Below, one piece after another: positions 9,923-19,120 of a DNA stretch of 64,000 nucleotides. A program made the translations under genes and the position numbers. The notes beneath the pieces are model-generated. The model had not been told where the DNA came from and did no database searches. It saw nothing but the letters and a program-made list of their open reading frames with translations. Position 1 is the first letter of the stretch; the number at the start of each line of letters is the position of its first letter. The DNA comes from Mayamaea pseudoterrestris (taxonomy: Eukaryota > Bacillariophyta > Bacillariophyceae > Sellaphorales > Sellaphoraceae), in NCBI GenBank assembly GCA_027923505.1, contig BROI01000033.1, positions 214,136 through 278,135 on the forward strand, in the 5' to 3' direction.

Positions 9923-12334
9923 ATGATCCCACGAAGAATCGCTTGCTTGCTTTCGCTGCTGCCAGCGGCGTTGGCGTTTGTGTCGCCGCTGCAGCAGCCG
10001 GCCCTCCTGTCGAAGCGCTCGTCGTCTCTGCAATCGGCCGTCTTGGACGAGCCAACGACCAAAGCATCAGATGCGACAGCTACAACCAACATTCGGTAAG
10101 CAAACTGTTATTGTATGAGTGAAGGAATAGTTGCGAGAGAGAGATTTTCAGTGGGAGACGACGACTGCGAGCTTTGATTCCCATCTTCTTGACTCTCGCG
10201 CGCACCTTTCTGTCTTGTCTCGGCAACTGAATGAAGAATAATTGAAAGCAATAAAAAGGACTACATTGAGAGATAGGACGCGGTTTTTGAAAGTTCGGTG
10301 TTACTCGGGGTCTCTTTCGCGTTCCGCTCTTATCCACTTTTCCTCATTCGCTCACTCACTCACTCACTCTCTCCATCCATCCATCCATCCATCCATCTTT
10401 CCACAGCAACTTGGCTGTGATTGCTCATGTCGATCATGGCAAAACGACTCTAGTCGATGCTTTGATCAAACAATCTGGAGTCTTTCGTGATGAAGCGCAG
10501 TCCGACGAGGCTGGAACCTGCATCATGGACAGTGAAGATCAGGAACGCGAGCGAGGCATCACCATTCTCGCCAAGAACCTTGCCGTGGTCTACGATGGAA
10601 CCAAATTCAACATTTTGGACACTCCTGGTCACGCAGACTTTGGCGGGGAGGTCGAACGTGTGCTTAACATGGCCGATGGTGTTCTACTCGTTGTTGATAG
10701 CGTCGAGGGACCCAAGCCGCAGACGCGATTCGTCTTGGACAAGGCGCTCAAGAAGGGCTTGACGGCGCTGGTCGTTGTCAACAAGATTGACCGACCAGCC
10801 GCACGACCTGATTACGTTGTCGATAAGGTATTTGATTTGTTTGTGGAACTCGGAGCGACAGATGAACAAACGGATTTCAAAGTTGTTTACGCATCGGGTC
10901 TCTTGGGCAAGGCCGGTTACACGCCAGACTCGTTGGAAGATTCCATGAAGCCACTCTTTGAAACGGCCCTCAAGACAATCCCCAGTCCAAAAGTCGATCG
11001 AACGGAACCGGAGGCGTTGCAGGCACTCGTCAGTAACATTGATTTCGATAACTTCAAGGGCAAGCTTGGTATTGCGAGAATCAGCAACGGATCCATTCGC
11101 AAGGGACAAGCCGTATCCCTCGTGCATCCAGATAAGCCAAAAAAGACTGGTCGGCTTGGTAATTTGTTCGTCTTTGACAATCTTGGCAAGCGCGAAGTCG
11201 AGGAGGCGCATGCTGGCGAAATTATCATGTTTGCCGGTCTCAATCCAGAGATTGGTGATACGCTTGTTACCAACGAGAATGGTGGAGCGAATGCTGCCGA
11301 ACCAATGACGCCCATTGCCATTGAACAACCGACGGTGCGCATGACAATTGGCGTTAACAAGTCGCCCCTGGCTGGTCGAGAAGGAAAGCTACTGACGAGT
11401 CGCATGATTCGTGATCGCTTGTTCAAGGAACTTGATCGCAACGTGGCGCTGCAAGTGGAAGAAACGGATTCAGCGGATCGGTACCAAGTGAGCGGACGTG
11501 GACAATTGCACTTGACCGTTTTGGTTGAAACCATGCGTCGCGAAGGATTCGAATTGGAGGTTGGGCCGCCGACTGTAATTTACAAGGAGAACCCAGAGAC
11601 AGGCAAAATGGAGGAACCATGGGAAGCACTTGAGATTCGCGTACCGGAAGAATACAGTGGAGGCGTTATTGACCTATTGAACTTGCGCAAGGGCGAGCTT
11701 CAAGACATGGGTATTGAGGAAGGCGATGGAATGACAGTCGTCAAGTATTTGGTGCCAACGCGAGGCATGCTTGGATTGAGATCTTCCTTGCTGACTGCTA
11801 CCCGTGGAACTGCCATTATTGATAGCGTCTTTGACTCGTATCGACCCAAGATTGCTGGTGAAATTCAAGCGCGAGACAAAGGCTCACGTAAGTACACCTT
11901 GGTGTATGCATCTGCTCGTGTGGACGTTATTGCTTTGGGTTGTACATATATTAAACTTGGCTGACACGTATGCGTTTGCGTCTCATCATTCAGTATTGGC
12001 TTATGCGGACGGGCAAATCACCACATTCGGCATTGAAGGCGCTCAAGAGCGCGGAAAGATGTTTGCGTCGCCTGGCGAAGAATGCTACAAGGGCATGATT
12101 GTTGGTATTCATCAAAGACCTGGAGATTTGGAGGTTAATGTTTGCAAAACCAAACAGTTGACAAATATGCGTTCTGCCAACAAGGGAATTACGACCGGAA
12201 TTGTCGCTCCTATTCAAATGTCTCTGGATGCCTGCGTCGAGTACCTGGCAGCTGATGAGATTCTTGAAGTGACACCAAGTTTGTTCCGCATGTCCAAGAA
12301 CCCAGCCATGGCCGGAAAGAAGTCCAAGAAGTAA
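9923..12334 (+). CDS. typA: Plastid-targeted TypA/BipA translational GTPase, three exons
   Basis: Inferred CDS is join(9923..10095, 10407..11887, 11994..12334), 664 residues. Introns of 311 and 106 bp (GTAAGC...CAG, GTAAGT...CAG) restore frame and conserved family residues. TypA is a ribosome-associated GTPase of the EF-G/LepA group, linked to stress adaptation and ribosome assembly. Visible motifs are G1 AHVDHGKTT, switch [17 protein letters not shown]4 NKID, an EF-G domain V-like segment, and the TypA C-terminal signature [15 protein letters not shown]. The N-terminus ([22 protein letters not shown]) is a signal peptide ending ALA-FVSP, matching the diatom ASAFAP plastid-entry type, followed by a Ser/Arg-rich transit stretch. 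The start at 9923 places the signal peptide at the very N-terminus. The lysine-rich end (GKKSKK) is unusual. Confidence 0.95.
10341..10397 (+). repeat. CTCA and CCAT microsatellites in TypA intron 1
   Basis: Tandem (CTCA)n then (CCAT)n tetranucleotides lie just upstream of the intron 1 acceptor, where they form a pyrimidine-rich tract. Length variation here is likely between alleles. Confidence 0.9.
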
Positions 12335-12562
12335 AGTAGTGATGTAGATTACCAGTTTTGAACCTCCAACTAGCTGCAGCGTGGAACAAGGCACGTGAAG
12401 TCGTCGCTCATGACATAATGATTTTGCTCGTTGCAATTAAATAATGACAATATAAAAGAAAGCAGTTCAAATCATAATTAAATATATATGCAGCGTGTGT
12501 TCGTGTTATGTATAGATAGTGGACATATAATCACTTCGTCGCCTTTTCCCTCGCAAGCGAAG

Positions 12563-15362
12563 CTATGACTTTCCGTTCCATCTGTTCCGACCGAAATTGC
12601 ACAGCCGACGAACAAGACCTTGACTTGTATCGTCTGGGTCCTTATTGTCGTGGATGACATCGCCGCTGATAATCGGCTCGGTCGGAGACAAGGTTTGTCC
12701 AATGCTGTACGGCTCAATGGACGCAATTAAGGGGAACTCGACTGGACCTGCGTTCACCACGCGGACAACGTTACCGTTACCGGGCGTTTCGATGACCATA
12801 TACAAAGGTCGTGCCGATCCATCTTCTGAGTAAACATGAACAGATTGTTTTGAATTTGTTGGACCTTGCATCAACTCTATCGTTGCGTTAATCGGAAGGC
12901 CGTCTGTCCGCAAAAGCACCTGGACACTTTCGACCGACGCATCAAATGCATACGTCTTGAGAGCGCCGCCGTGAACCGTCTTTGCGCCGGTCTCAAAGTT
13001 AGACGACGCAGCCGACGGGAGTGCAGTGGCGACTCGTTCGTCTTCCTCCGCAACAATGTTGGCCGCCAATGGAAATTCGAGCAGACCAGAATTGCGAACC
13101 GAGACAGTATTGGGACCAATTGGTGTTTCAAAGACGGCGGAGAACGGCCGCTCATGTCCGTTTTCGCAGTATACTCTCATTTTGAACGGAACGTCATCAG
13201 GGCCACGCCAAAGATTCAACTCCGCATTCAAGGGTCGACCGCCAGTCTTTAACGCCACGTGAATACGCTCAATCGCGTGATTTTTGAACGACCAAGTTTT
13301 TAGAGAGCCGCCTTGTACGGGCGACGCCTCGGTCATGTCCGAAATAAGTGCTGCAGGAGCCTTGTGAGCTCGAGTCACTTCTCTTTCTAATAAAGGGCGG
13401 ACTTGTTTTCGCTCGTGGTAGTTTTTGGCAAGCGTCTCAATGGCTTGCGAGCGACGGACACTAGCCTCATGCGCCCGCTTGGCTCTATCCGCATTCCCTT
13501 GCAGCAGAGAATTAAAGCGGTCCTCGAAGCGTCGTCGCTGAGTCTGTAAAAATGCGAGAAGGAAAAAATGAGTGAGCGTGGAAAACTCGTTGCACGATCA
13601 AAGGTGCACATATACTCACAGTTTGCCTCGATGCTTCCATTTCCCGCGCCATATTGTGATCGTTGGTGGAGATTGTCACATCGTAATCACCGCTACTCGA
13701 GGATGCAATCACGTCGCTTCGCTGGTCTTCTCGCATGGGAATGTTTCCAAAGACTTCGGTCCGAGGTATGTAGCGAATGCCGGCGCTGTCCGACAATTCC
13801 GGCGCTCCGCCACCGCCATAGTACGATGACTGTTTAGTTCGTTGCAATGGTGCCGATGACATTGTTCGAACATCATTTCGAGGCGGTGCTCGTGTATCAC
13901 CTGGCATGGTCCGTGCCATTGGAGCAGGTTTGGTCGGTTTCACAAGTCTCGTTGCTTCAATAATCGGCTCGATTGCAATATCTCCGTCATCCGTTTCAAT
14001 ATACGGCAATGGCATAGGCGGAGCAGGAAACATGCCCGTGACTGGTGCCTGTCGTGAGTACTTGACTGCCTTTACTGCGAGTTCACTCTTTTCGGGTGCC
14101 TTGTACGGCATGGGAATGGGTGGAGCTGGAAATTTATTAACACTTGAAACTCTTGTACTCGTCGTTGGAGCTTTATATTGTGTGTCAAGTCTTTTAGATT
14201 GGAATGGTACTGGCCGGGCTGGGAAAGATGTTGCCGACGAAACTGGAATATCCTTAACGGAGTTAAACTTGATGCTATTGCCGTCGGCCAAAGAAGATTT
14301 CTTTTCACCATTCGAATTTTTAGACAGTGCTTGGTAAGTGGCGTCTCCTTCAGAAAGACGCGATACGCCATAATCGTCAATAGGTTTGCTCACGGGCTGT
14401 GGCGAATTTGACTTTGATGCAATGCTTCGTGACAAGTTTTGTTGCAGCGACTCGAAAGATTGTCGTGGCGCACTGCTGCTGCTAGCTGACGAAAATTTCG
14501 TCCGCGACTTTGCTTCTGATTCACTTTTGCTAGCTGCTTGAGAACGCGACGGTGTTTCCGTCGAAGGTCGAGTTGACTGTGTCGGTTCCGCTTGCTGCTT
14601 CACCCCAGCGAAAGTCGTTGGTTCGTGCGTTTGATGTTTCTCCTGCGGTGTCGCCGTCGAAAGCCCCGAAAGAAAGCCATTGAATCCACTATCCGCGACA
14701 GCCTTGTACTTTGTTCCGCCACTGGCTGGGCCATATGACTTCTTTGGAGTTGCAGTTGCAGCAGCACTTGAACCGGATGTACCTGACGATGACATGCTGC
14801 TAAAGTAATCTCCGGCTGAACCAATGGAAGCTGCTGCAGCGTTGGAGCTTTTAAAACCAGTCTCCTTTGGCCGATTTCGAGCTGTAGCAGATGATTCGCT
14901 AAACCTTGACGATCCTGTCATACCAGTAAAAGAGTCTCCAGCAGGCGATGCATCGGTTGCTGTGGCTCTCGACTCCAGTTGCGGGCGCTGCACCCTTGAT
15001 GTCGACGATGACGAAATGTCTCTGGCATCCAGTGAGTACTTTCTAGGATCCATCTTCGCCGCAGTCCTTTTGGTCTTGTCATATGGATTCTTGAGAATCT
15101 CGTCGTCGTCAAGCGGTCCCAAGTTCTCGTACATGCTCCAAAAGTCCGTCAGGTCGGATGTACCGGTAGAGGATGCAGGAGTCGCAATCGGCCTTGCTGT
15201 CGACGGAGGAGCAAGCGTCGCGGTTGCCTTGGTAGCTGTAGACGAAGACGACTTCTGCACTTGCTGGAGTTGATCCAAGTAGCTTCCAAAGGCTTCGCTT
15301 GTTCGAATGGCCCCGCTGGCAAGCAGCAAAAGTTGCAGCATGTTGCTAGAGACGCGCGTCAT
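12563..15362 (-). CDS. Plastid-targeted protein: disordered N-half plus two tandem beta-type domains (PyShell-like candidate)
   Basis: Inferred CDS is complement(join(12563..13543, 13621-adjacent 13620..15362)), 907 residues. One phase-0 intron (13544-13619, GTGAGT...ACAG) joins the frames. An upstream ATG at 15416 would add 18 residues before the signal peptide. The start MTRVSSNMLQLLLLASG... gives a signal peptide ending TSEA-FGSYLDQL, with Phe at +1 as for diatom plastid entry. Residues ~30-520 are Ser/Thr/Ala-rich and disordered. They hold one clear DYFSSMSSSG...KYKAV..SGF..FLSGLS unit (nt ~14685-14813), a weaker unit before it, and FPAPP[IM]P[ML]PY motifs. A basic helical segment follows (RRRFEDRFNSLLQGN). 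The two homologous ~90-residue domains then start GGSLKTWSF and GGALKTYAF, each with ...RPLNAEL/LPINATI..., E.G..RP, and ending EFPLAANI/EFPLIASI. Tandem domains of this kind recall diatom pyrenoid-shell proteins. That link is from memory and unverified; the gene model is firmer than the function. Confidence 0.8.
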
Positions 15363-15661
15363 GGTGGAAAGGATTGTGATATGCTGGCTGCAGTAGTAGT
15401 GGACGAGACGCAGCAAGATAAATGCAAGCGACTGTCTATCGTCTGCTTGGTGTCACGCTCGAGGAAAGGCTTGCGTCTTGTAATGTTCTGTGGCAGCAGC
15501 TCGCCTTCTTCTAAGGCGGTGTCGACTGCGTTTCTCGCGGCAATCGAATTTTGGGTGCGCCCCTTGCGAGGTGGCATCAGGAACGGCGAAAGTTGACCGA
15601 CGTGGCCAAATCTGATATGACCGTGACAGTATCTTTCAAAGGTACTTAAATGATTGACATT
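15363..15661. promoter_or_regulatory. 5' leader/proximal promoter of the PyShell-like gene
   Basis: 299 bp upstream of the minus-strand start at 15362. It includes the alternative upstream ATG at 15416 and no other gene. Its distal edge is the inverted-repeat element. I see no clear TATA box. Confidence 0.45.
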
Positions 15662-16104
15662 TAAGACTGGCCGGATAGAAATCCTGCGGATGACGTCATC
15701 AAGCGCCGGACGGACGTCACGAGAAAACTTCAAATCAAGTTCGCGTCGCCCTTTTTCACCAACGCGCAAAGCAGCGACAGTGCAACAAAGCTTCTACATC
15801 AATCTAAAGACAACCAACTAGCAATTTATAAAGAAAGATGCTGGCGCAGACTGGTCCCGTCGCTTGAGTATAGATTCTTTGGGGATGTTGAGGTGCGGAA
15901 CGATTTTCGCTCAAGCGCGCAAGTGCGACATCCATCGGTACTCGACTGCGTCTTGGGATTGCTCGCGCACCTCCTCTCCGATTTTTACTCGTTGGTAACC
16001 GTTGGAAAGCCCGTCGAGTCGTGAATGAAATGTGATGCATAACTAAAAAACGTCAAAATGGTCATCGTGACGTCATCCGCAGGATTTCTATCCGGCCAGT
16101 CTTA
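15662..16104. mobile_element. 443-bp element bounded by perfect 37-bp inverted repeats (MITE-like)
   Basis: 15662-15698 is the exact reverse complement of 16068-16104 (TAAGACTGGCCGGATAGAAA... against ...CTATCCGGCCAGTCTTA), with 369 bp between. If the termini are AAGACTGG and CCAGTCTT, both flanks carry ATTT, a possible 4-bp target duplication. The interior has no convincing ORF, so this would be a non-autonomous element. Each arm ends inward with the CRE palindrome TGACGTCA. It lies 300 bp upstream of the PyShell-like gene and so may act as its promoter or enhancer. An alternative is a purely regulatory inverted duplication. I do not recognise the terminal sequence. Confidence 0.7.
15691..15719. 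promoter_or_regulatory. CRE palindrome TGACGTCA plus a second ACGTCA
   Basis: TGACGTCA at 15691-15698 and ACGTCA at 15714-15719 lie 330-360 bp upstream of the minus-strand start at 15362. TGACGT/ACGTCA are the bZIP-bound CO2/cAMP-responsive elements reported in Phaeodactylum carbonic-anhydrase promoters. Function here is inferred from motif only. Confidence 0.45.
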
Positions 16105-16182
16105 TTTTTTGGCTCATTCGTTTTCACGTCAAACGAGGCTCTTTGTGAGTCATGGTGTGACACATTAGAGAAAGCGTGACGT
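16068..16182. promoter_or_regulatory. Second CRE cluster: TGACGTCA, ACGTCA, TGACGT
   Basis: TGACGTCA at 16068-16075 (inside the right arm of the inverted repeat), ACGTCA at 16126-16131 and TGACGT at 16177-16182. The last two lie outside the repeat, so the clustering is not only a by-product of the duplicated arm. Confidence 0.4.
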
Positions 16183-17105
16183 GCTGCGCGAGCAGGGCGA
16201 ACAGGAGAGCAACAAGGTCACGAATTCATTCGGCCATGGCGCCCTCAATATTGGCGTCCATGCAGGCCAGACCACCTGATGCATCAATGGGTCAGCTATA
16301 ATTTTGACAGGCAATCTGCTCAATGCGACGGTTGATAGAGATTGGATCAATGCGCGATTCGCAGGTGAAACTCACAGGTGAAGCAACGACGCCATTGACT
16401 TTCAAGCGGCCTTGAATGATGCATTATTTGAAACGCAAACAAGCTTCGATTCTCCGTTCCTTCAGCAACCGGCAAACCGTCTCATGACTAGTCCAGCTCG
16501 TCGTCGCTGACTGCCTTGCTGCAAACAGCAAACAGTCAGTCGCATCGAATCCAATGGCCATTTCTATTAATGGCAACATTGTTTTGAATTCTATGATAGT
16601 CATTGGAGAGCTGAGATTGTGACTGAACAGTCATGTTTTGCTTTCATTGTGCGAGGCAAATGGAGATGAGTCGCTCGTGGATGTGCCATGTGAAAACATA
16701 GGCGCTTGCTGGCTACGGTGAATGGCGAGTGCGAATGCATCGTAGACTTGGTTCAACGACGAGCGAGTTTCGTTACAATACAATGTGAGCGTAACAAATG
16801 TCGGCGGCAATAATCTGTGGGTGCAGTCAATGTTAAACACAAACATGGATCATAGTTTGCAACTGGCGGACGCCAAAAAACACTGCTTTGCTTCCAGCAG
16901 CCGTTTCTTGGTCAGAGATGTAAGAGCACATCTGAGCTAGTGGTACGAATAAACATGTAGGGAGTATGTAAAAATACGGCATGTATTGTAAACAGCAGCT
17001 TATACAAGTCTGAACTCGTAGCCGCTCACAGGCCTCCAATTCGCCCATGGTCGTTTCTTTTTCACAAGTATTGCCCGGCGCCAACTTTATTCGACAAACT
17101 CACCA
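16183..17105. other. Intergenic, nothing recognised
   Basis: About 920 bp between the CRE cluster and the 3' end of the LRR-like gene. No frame shows coding character and I find no repeat or RNA gene. Confidence 0.6.
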
Positions 17106-18674
17106 TCAACGCTTTCCTGCAACAACTGATGTAGCCCAGCGCCACCATTTCTTGACAGACCCACCAACGCTTTTCTGCAATGCCCGAATACGCTTTACCA
17201 TGTTGTATCTACGTCGCTTGCGTCGCTTGTGGCGATCACAGAGCATCGGATTCTCGCGACTCAGGTGGTAAAAGAGGCAGTCCAAATCATTGCTGACTGC
17301 TCCGAGTACTTTTGCTCCCGCCATTTTGTCCATGGCATCCCTAATGAGGTATTTACGACCCCCTTTGTTGAGTTGCGGAATGATTTCCACGCTCTTTTTG
17401 AACTCTGGGGTCCACGGATCCATCGTCTGTGGATGGGAGCGACCAAAGGCAGCCACCGTTTTAAAACGAATGCTGCGAATCGTGTAATTCTTCTTCAGGG
17501 CTTGAACAAGCAAGGGCGCTGAAACAATTTGAGCATCGTCCGTAGAGCCAAGCGGCTTGCAGTGCACAACAATTTCCTCGAGACCTCGATTCAATGGATC
17601 AACGCAATCAGCCAAGGCTTGGTCCAGTTCTGGGAGATAAGTGTGGAAACTAATCCCTAAATGTTTGAGCTGACGGCAATGCGCAACGGCTCGCACTAGC
17701 TGAACATTGGCTTGATCGTTCGCCAGCTTGTATGCAACAACAGCGGGATCATTTGGGTCGCGATAAAATAGGCGGCCTGACTTACTGAAGAAACCCATGT
17801 CCAATTTCTCCAACTGCGTCATGGTGTGAATGTGTTCCGCCAATAGCGTCAAAAAGTTCATGATGGTACTTTCGACAAAGGATAGGCTAGAGAATCGAAT
17901 ATCCTTGAGGTTGGAAGCAACAATGGCGTTTGCTAGCAAGACTGGTTCCGCAAAGGTGCATCCCGTCAAGTCCAAGCCGTTAATCTTTGTTTCAGTCAGC
18001 GCATTGCAAAAGATTTGTTGAAACTCTGGCGTTTCAAATTTCAAAAAATTCAGCTCGAGCTTGAGTAATGGATTGGTATGTCCCATGTTGAGCAGATCAG
18101 CGACAGCCCGAGCCGCCTCTGGCGAACTAATCACTTCCAGCAGATACCACTTTTCCAAAACCACCTTGGTGAGCGATTGAATCGTATGGAGCGCTGGTAG
18201 AATCATTGGATAGTACTTGACTGGAAGAGTGAGGCACATTCTTTCAAGGCTCGAGTGATTGGTTAGCGCTGCAACAAGCTCCATGCGAGTCGCTTCATCA
18301 ATCTTTCGAATCGATAGACGGATGCTCTCCACATGCGGCATGCTCCTGAGAATCGAAACATGCCGTTCGTTCATTTCAAAGTCTTTGGTATCGTAGAAAA
18401 GCACCGTAATTCGACGCATGCAGCCAAGTGCTTGGCAAAAGATGGAAAATGAGCGCTCCATGGATTGGCTGTTCAAACGAGGAAGCGGTCCAATGTCCAG
18501 CATGCGAACCGACGACTGCTTCATTGCCGTCAATGTTTCATGTAAATGAGCTTCGCGTAGACTCAAAATGTTAGAGACAAGAGAGGAATTGACTGACAGC
18601 CACCACTCCCAGGATGTGAGTTTCTGGATGAATTCAACATGAGTCTCGTTTTCAAGCCATTCGATGGAGCTCAT
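17106..18674 (-). CDS. Leucine-rich-repeat-like protein, 522 residues
   Basis: A single-exon frame. From about residue 50 to 400 it has irregular leucine-rich segments spaced ~25-30 residues with LxxLxL cores, for example VRMLDIGPL, VESIRLSIRKI, LERMCLTL, LKLELNFLKF, INGLDLTGC, LKDIRFSSLSF, LEKLDMGFF and LKHLGISF. This resembles a ribonuclease-inhibitor-type solenoid, which usually binds other proteins. The C-terminal ~45 residues are strongly basic (RHKRRKRRRYNMVKRIR, then KKWWRWATSVVAGKR) and could be a nuclear signal or membrane-contacting helix. No kinase, NB-ARC or transmembrane domain is visible. Diatom genomes hold many such LRR proteins of unknown role. It is divergent from the golgin gene across a 446-bp spacer. 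Confidence 0.75.
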   Translation of the reverse strand: MSSIEWLENETHVEFIQKLTSWEWWLSVNSSLVSNILSLREAHLHETLTAMKQSSVRMLDIGPLPRLNSQSMERSFSIFCQALGCMRRITVLFYDTKDFEMNERHVSILRSMPHVESIRLSIRKIDEATRMELVAALTNHSSLERMCLTLPVKYYPMILPALHTIQSLTKVVLEKWYLLEVISSPEAARAVADLLNMGHTNPLLKLELNFLKFETPEFQQIFCNALTETKINGLDLTGCTFAEPVLLANAIVASNLKDIRFSSLSFVESTIMNFLTLLAEHIHTMTQLEKLDMGFFSKSGRLFYRDPNDPAVVAYKLANDQANVQLVRAVAHCRQLKHLGISFHTYLPELDQALADCVDPLNRGLEEIVVHCKPLGSTDDAQIVSAPLLVQALKKNYTIRSIRFKTVAAFGRSHPQTMDPWTPEFKKSVEIIPQLNKGGRKYLIRDAMDKMAGAKVLGAVSNDLDCLFYHLSRENPMLCDRHKRRKRRRYNMVKRIRALQKSVGGSVKKWWRWATSVVAGKR

Positions 18675-19120
18675 GATTATTGATAATGCCGTACTATCGG
18701 AAGTAGAATATTATGAGCTTGCTTGCTGTTTGCTTGTATAACGTATGAGAAGAAGACAAGAGGATCCTTCTGTATATTGCATTGATTGCGATGGAAGCGG
18801 CGGCGCAGCGGATTCTTCGCCCGCGCAACGCGACTTTGAGCGTCGCCGAGTGTCGCAACGCGACTATTCCCCTTCGTGGAGCTGCACGATGACATAATAT
18901 TATCATGTAAGTGACGCAGTTTTCACTAATGATGACGCACTTTTCATTGGAGCGAAACGCTCGGCGCGGCGATGGCCATGGCAAAAACGCAGAGCGGATC
19001 GACAAGTCCTTTTGCTTCCTACTTGTACGGATGAACAACTCTCTTGCTCTGCTTTGCTTTGCGTACCATATAATATTGCTGACGTTCATCGTCTGATCAA
19101 TCAATTTACGACGAATTAAC
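18675..19120. promoter_or_regulatory. Bidirectional promoter between the LRR-like and golgin genes
   Basis: A 446-bp spacer between divergent genes. It contains the 10-bp palindrome ATAATATTAT near 18893-18902. It also has a direct repeat, TGACGCAGTTTTCACT at 18912 and TGACGCACTTTTCATT at 18933, 21 bp (two helical turns) apart. That spacing suits paired binding of one factor on one DNA face. No ORF with coding character is present. Confidence 0.5.

Noticed and set aside
10684-11534. Long minus-strand frames opposite TypA
   Set aside because: Antisense shadows of a strongly conserved GTPase gene; low-complexity translation and no domains.
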